DNA of 64,000 nt. Source: Clostridium cuniculi. Lineage in GTDB: Bacteria; Bacillota; Clostridia; Clostridiales; Clostridiaceae. Location: contig NZ_SMUS01000008.1 in assembly GCF_004353185.1 (NCBI RefSeq), positions 1-64,000 of the forward strand. The letters run 5' to 3'. The notes under the pieces were generated by a model. The model did not search any database. It was not told where the DNA came from and was given only the letters and a program-made list of their open reading frames with translations. The translations under genes were made by a program, and so were the position numbers. Positions 63,565 to 64,000 of this stretch are shown piece after piece (position 1 is the first letter of the stretch; each line of letters begins with the position of its first letter).

Positions 63565-63588
63565 AGAGAAATTATGGAGGGTGATAAA

Positions 63589-64000
63589 ATGAGGTTACAG
63601 GGGCTATTACAACCCTTACAAGAAAATGATAAGTTTATTACGGCGATAAATAGTATAAAAAATAAAAAGTTTCCAATAAACATATTAGGATTATCAGATT
63701 CAGGAAAAAGTTATATAATAGATGGAATATTTAATGAAATAGAAAATTCTTTAGTTGTAGTAACACATAATGAAATTGAAGCTAAAAATTTATATGAGGA
63801 TTTAAGTCTTTACTCTACTAATGTATACTTTTTGCCTATAAGAGAAGTTGTATTTTATAATGTTGATGCAATTTCAGGAGATCTTAGATGGGCAAGATTA
63901 AAGGTAATAAAAGAAATACTTAATAATAAAAATAAAAAAATAATAGTTACATCAATTGATGCAATGACTGCATTATACACACCTAGAAAAAAATATTTAA
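63589..64000 (+). CDS. mfd: Transcription-repair coupling factor Mfd, N-terminal part
   Basis: The reading frame starts at ATG 63589, with GGAGGG seven bases upstream, and is open to the end of the window (about 137 residues, starting MRLQGLLQPLQEND). The segment LGLSDSGKSYIIDGIF matches the UvrB-like N-terminal domain of Mfd, which is a roughly 1150-residue ATP-dependent translocase that removes stalled RNA polymerase and recruits UvrA. Only the first domain is visible here. The gene follows pth by 24 bases, which fits the conserved pth-mfd order. Confidence 0.9.
   Translation, partial: MRLQGLLQPLQENDKFITAINSIKNKKFPINILGLSDSGKSYIIDGIFNEIENSLVVVTHNEIEAKNLYEDLSLYSTNVYFLPIREVVFYNVDAISGDLRWARLKVIKEILNNKNKKIIVTSIDAMTALYTPRKKYL

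Noticed and set aside
1-64000. CRISPR array, prophage, transposase or tRNA/rRNA genes
   Set aside because: I scanned for regularly spaced repeats, transposase-like proteins and tRNA-like cloverleaf patterns and saw none; the T-box leaders were the only tRNA-related structures.

Overview
This window is AT-rich chromosomal DNA of a strictly anaerobic, spore-forming Firmicute, most likely Clostridium sensu stricto. The grounds are strong A/T codon bias, spore genes (spmA/spmB, an alpha/beta SASP, spoVG), an oxygen-sensitive class III ribonucleotide reductase (nrdD, nrdG), clostridial ferredoxin and BFD-like [2Fe-2S] proteins, and Firmicute-style leader control by T-boxes and riboswitches. The species cannot be fixed from the sequence alone. 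I see no rRNA, tRNA, CRISPR array, prophage or intact insertion sequence.

Layout. 0-7 kb: a YkvI-family membrane protein, a lipoprotein, a radical SAM protein, an ECF sigma/anti-sigma pair with a DUF2752 protein, and an RlmI-like methyltransferase. 7-13 kb: a complete oligopeptide ABC operon (oppABCDF) and a small membrane protein. 13-20 kb: GIY-YIG, GNAT and BFD-like genes, T-box-controlled ileS, ccpA, and next to ccpA a candidate small RNA carrying a catabolite-responsive element. 20-26 kb: spmAB, an ACT-domain protein, a peptidase, and a lysine-riboswitch-controlled NhaC-type transporter. 26-35 kb: T-box-controlled metG, a divergent second MetRS-like gene, then tatD-yabE-rnmV-ksgA. 35-40 kb: hypothetical and lipoprotein genes, ferredoxin, TPP-riboswitch-controlled thiT, and a degV-padR operon. 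40-46 kb: nrdD, a homocitrate/Re-citrate-synthase-like gene with an aconitase-like hydratase, and nrdG. 46-55 kb: SASP, T-box-controlled asnS, a cytochrome b5-like protein, two large palindromic elements, a phosphodiesterase, a peptidase, a penicillin-V-acylase-like gene, a PNP gene and murC. 55-64 kb: purR, spoVG, glmU, prs, a two-component system, a catalytically degenerate HtrA-like protein, pth and the start of mfd.

The order metG-tatD-yabE-rnmV-ksgA ... purR-spoVG-glmU-prs ... pth-mfd matches the Bacillus subtilis metS-mfd segment, expanded here by inserted blocks. Amino-acid and cofactor supply is controlled at RNA level: T-boxes specify Ile, Met and Asn, one riboswitch senses lysine and one senses TPP. 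nrdD carries two NrdR boxes.

Items most worth follow-up: a 224-bp long-hairpin repeat present twice in inverted orientation (12-235 and 49083-49306); a second, unrelated 237-bp hairpin at 49496-49732; the ccpA-adjacent small RNA with promoter, cre and terminator (about 19630-19810); an HtrA-like protein that has lost all three catalytic residues; a second MetRS with altered signature motifs; and a 43-nt repeat whose stem shows compensatory changes. All calls come from reading the sequence; no database search was run.
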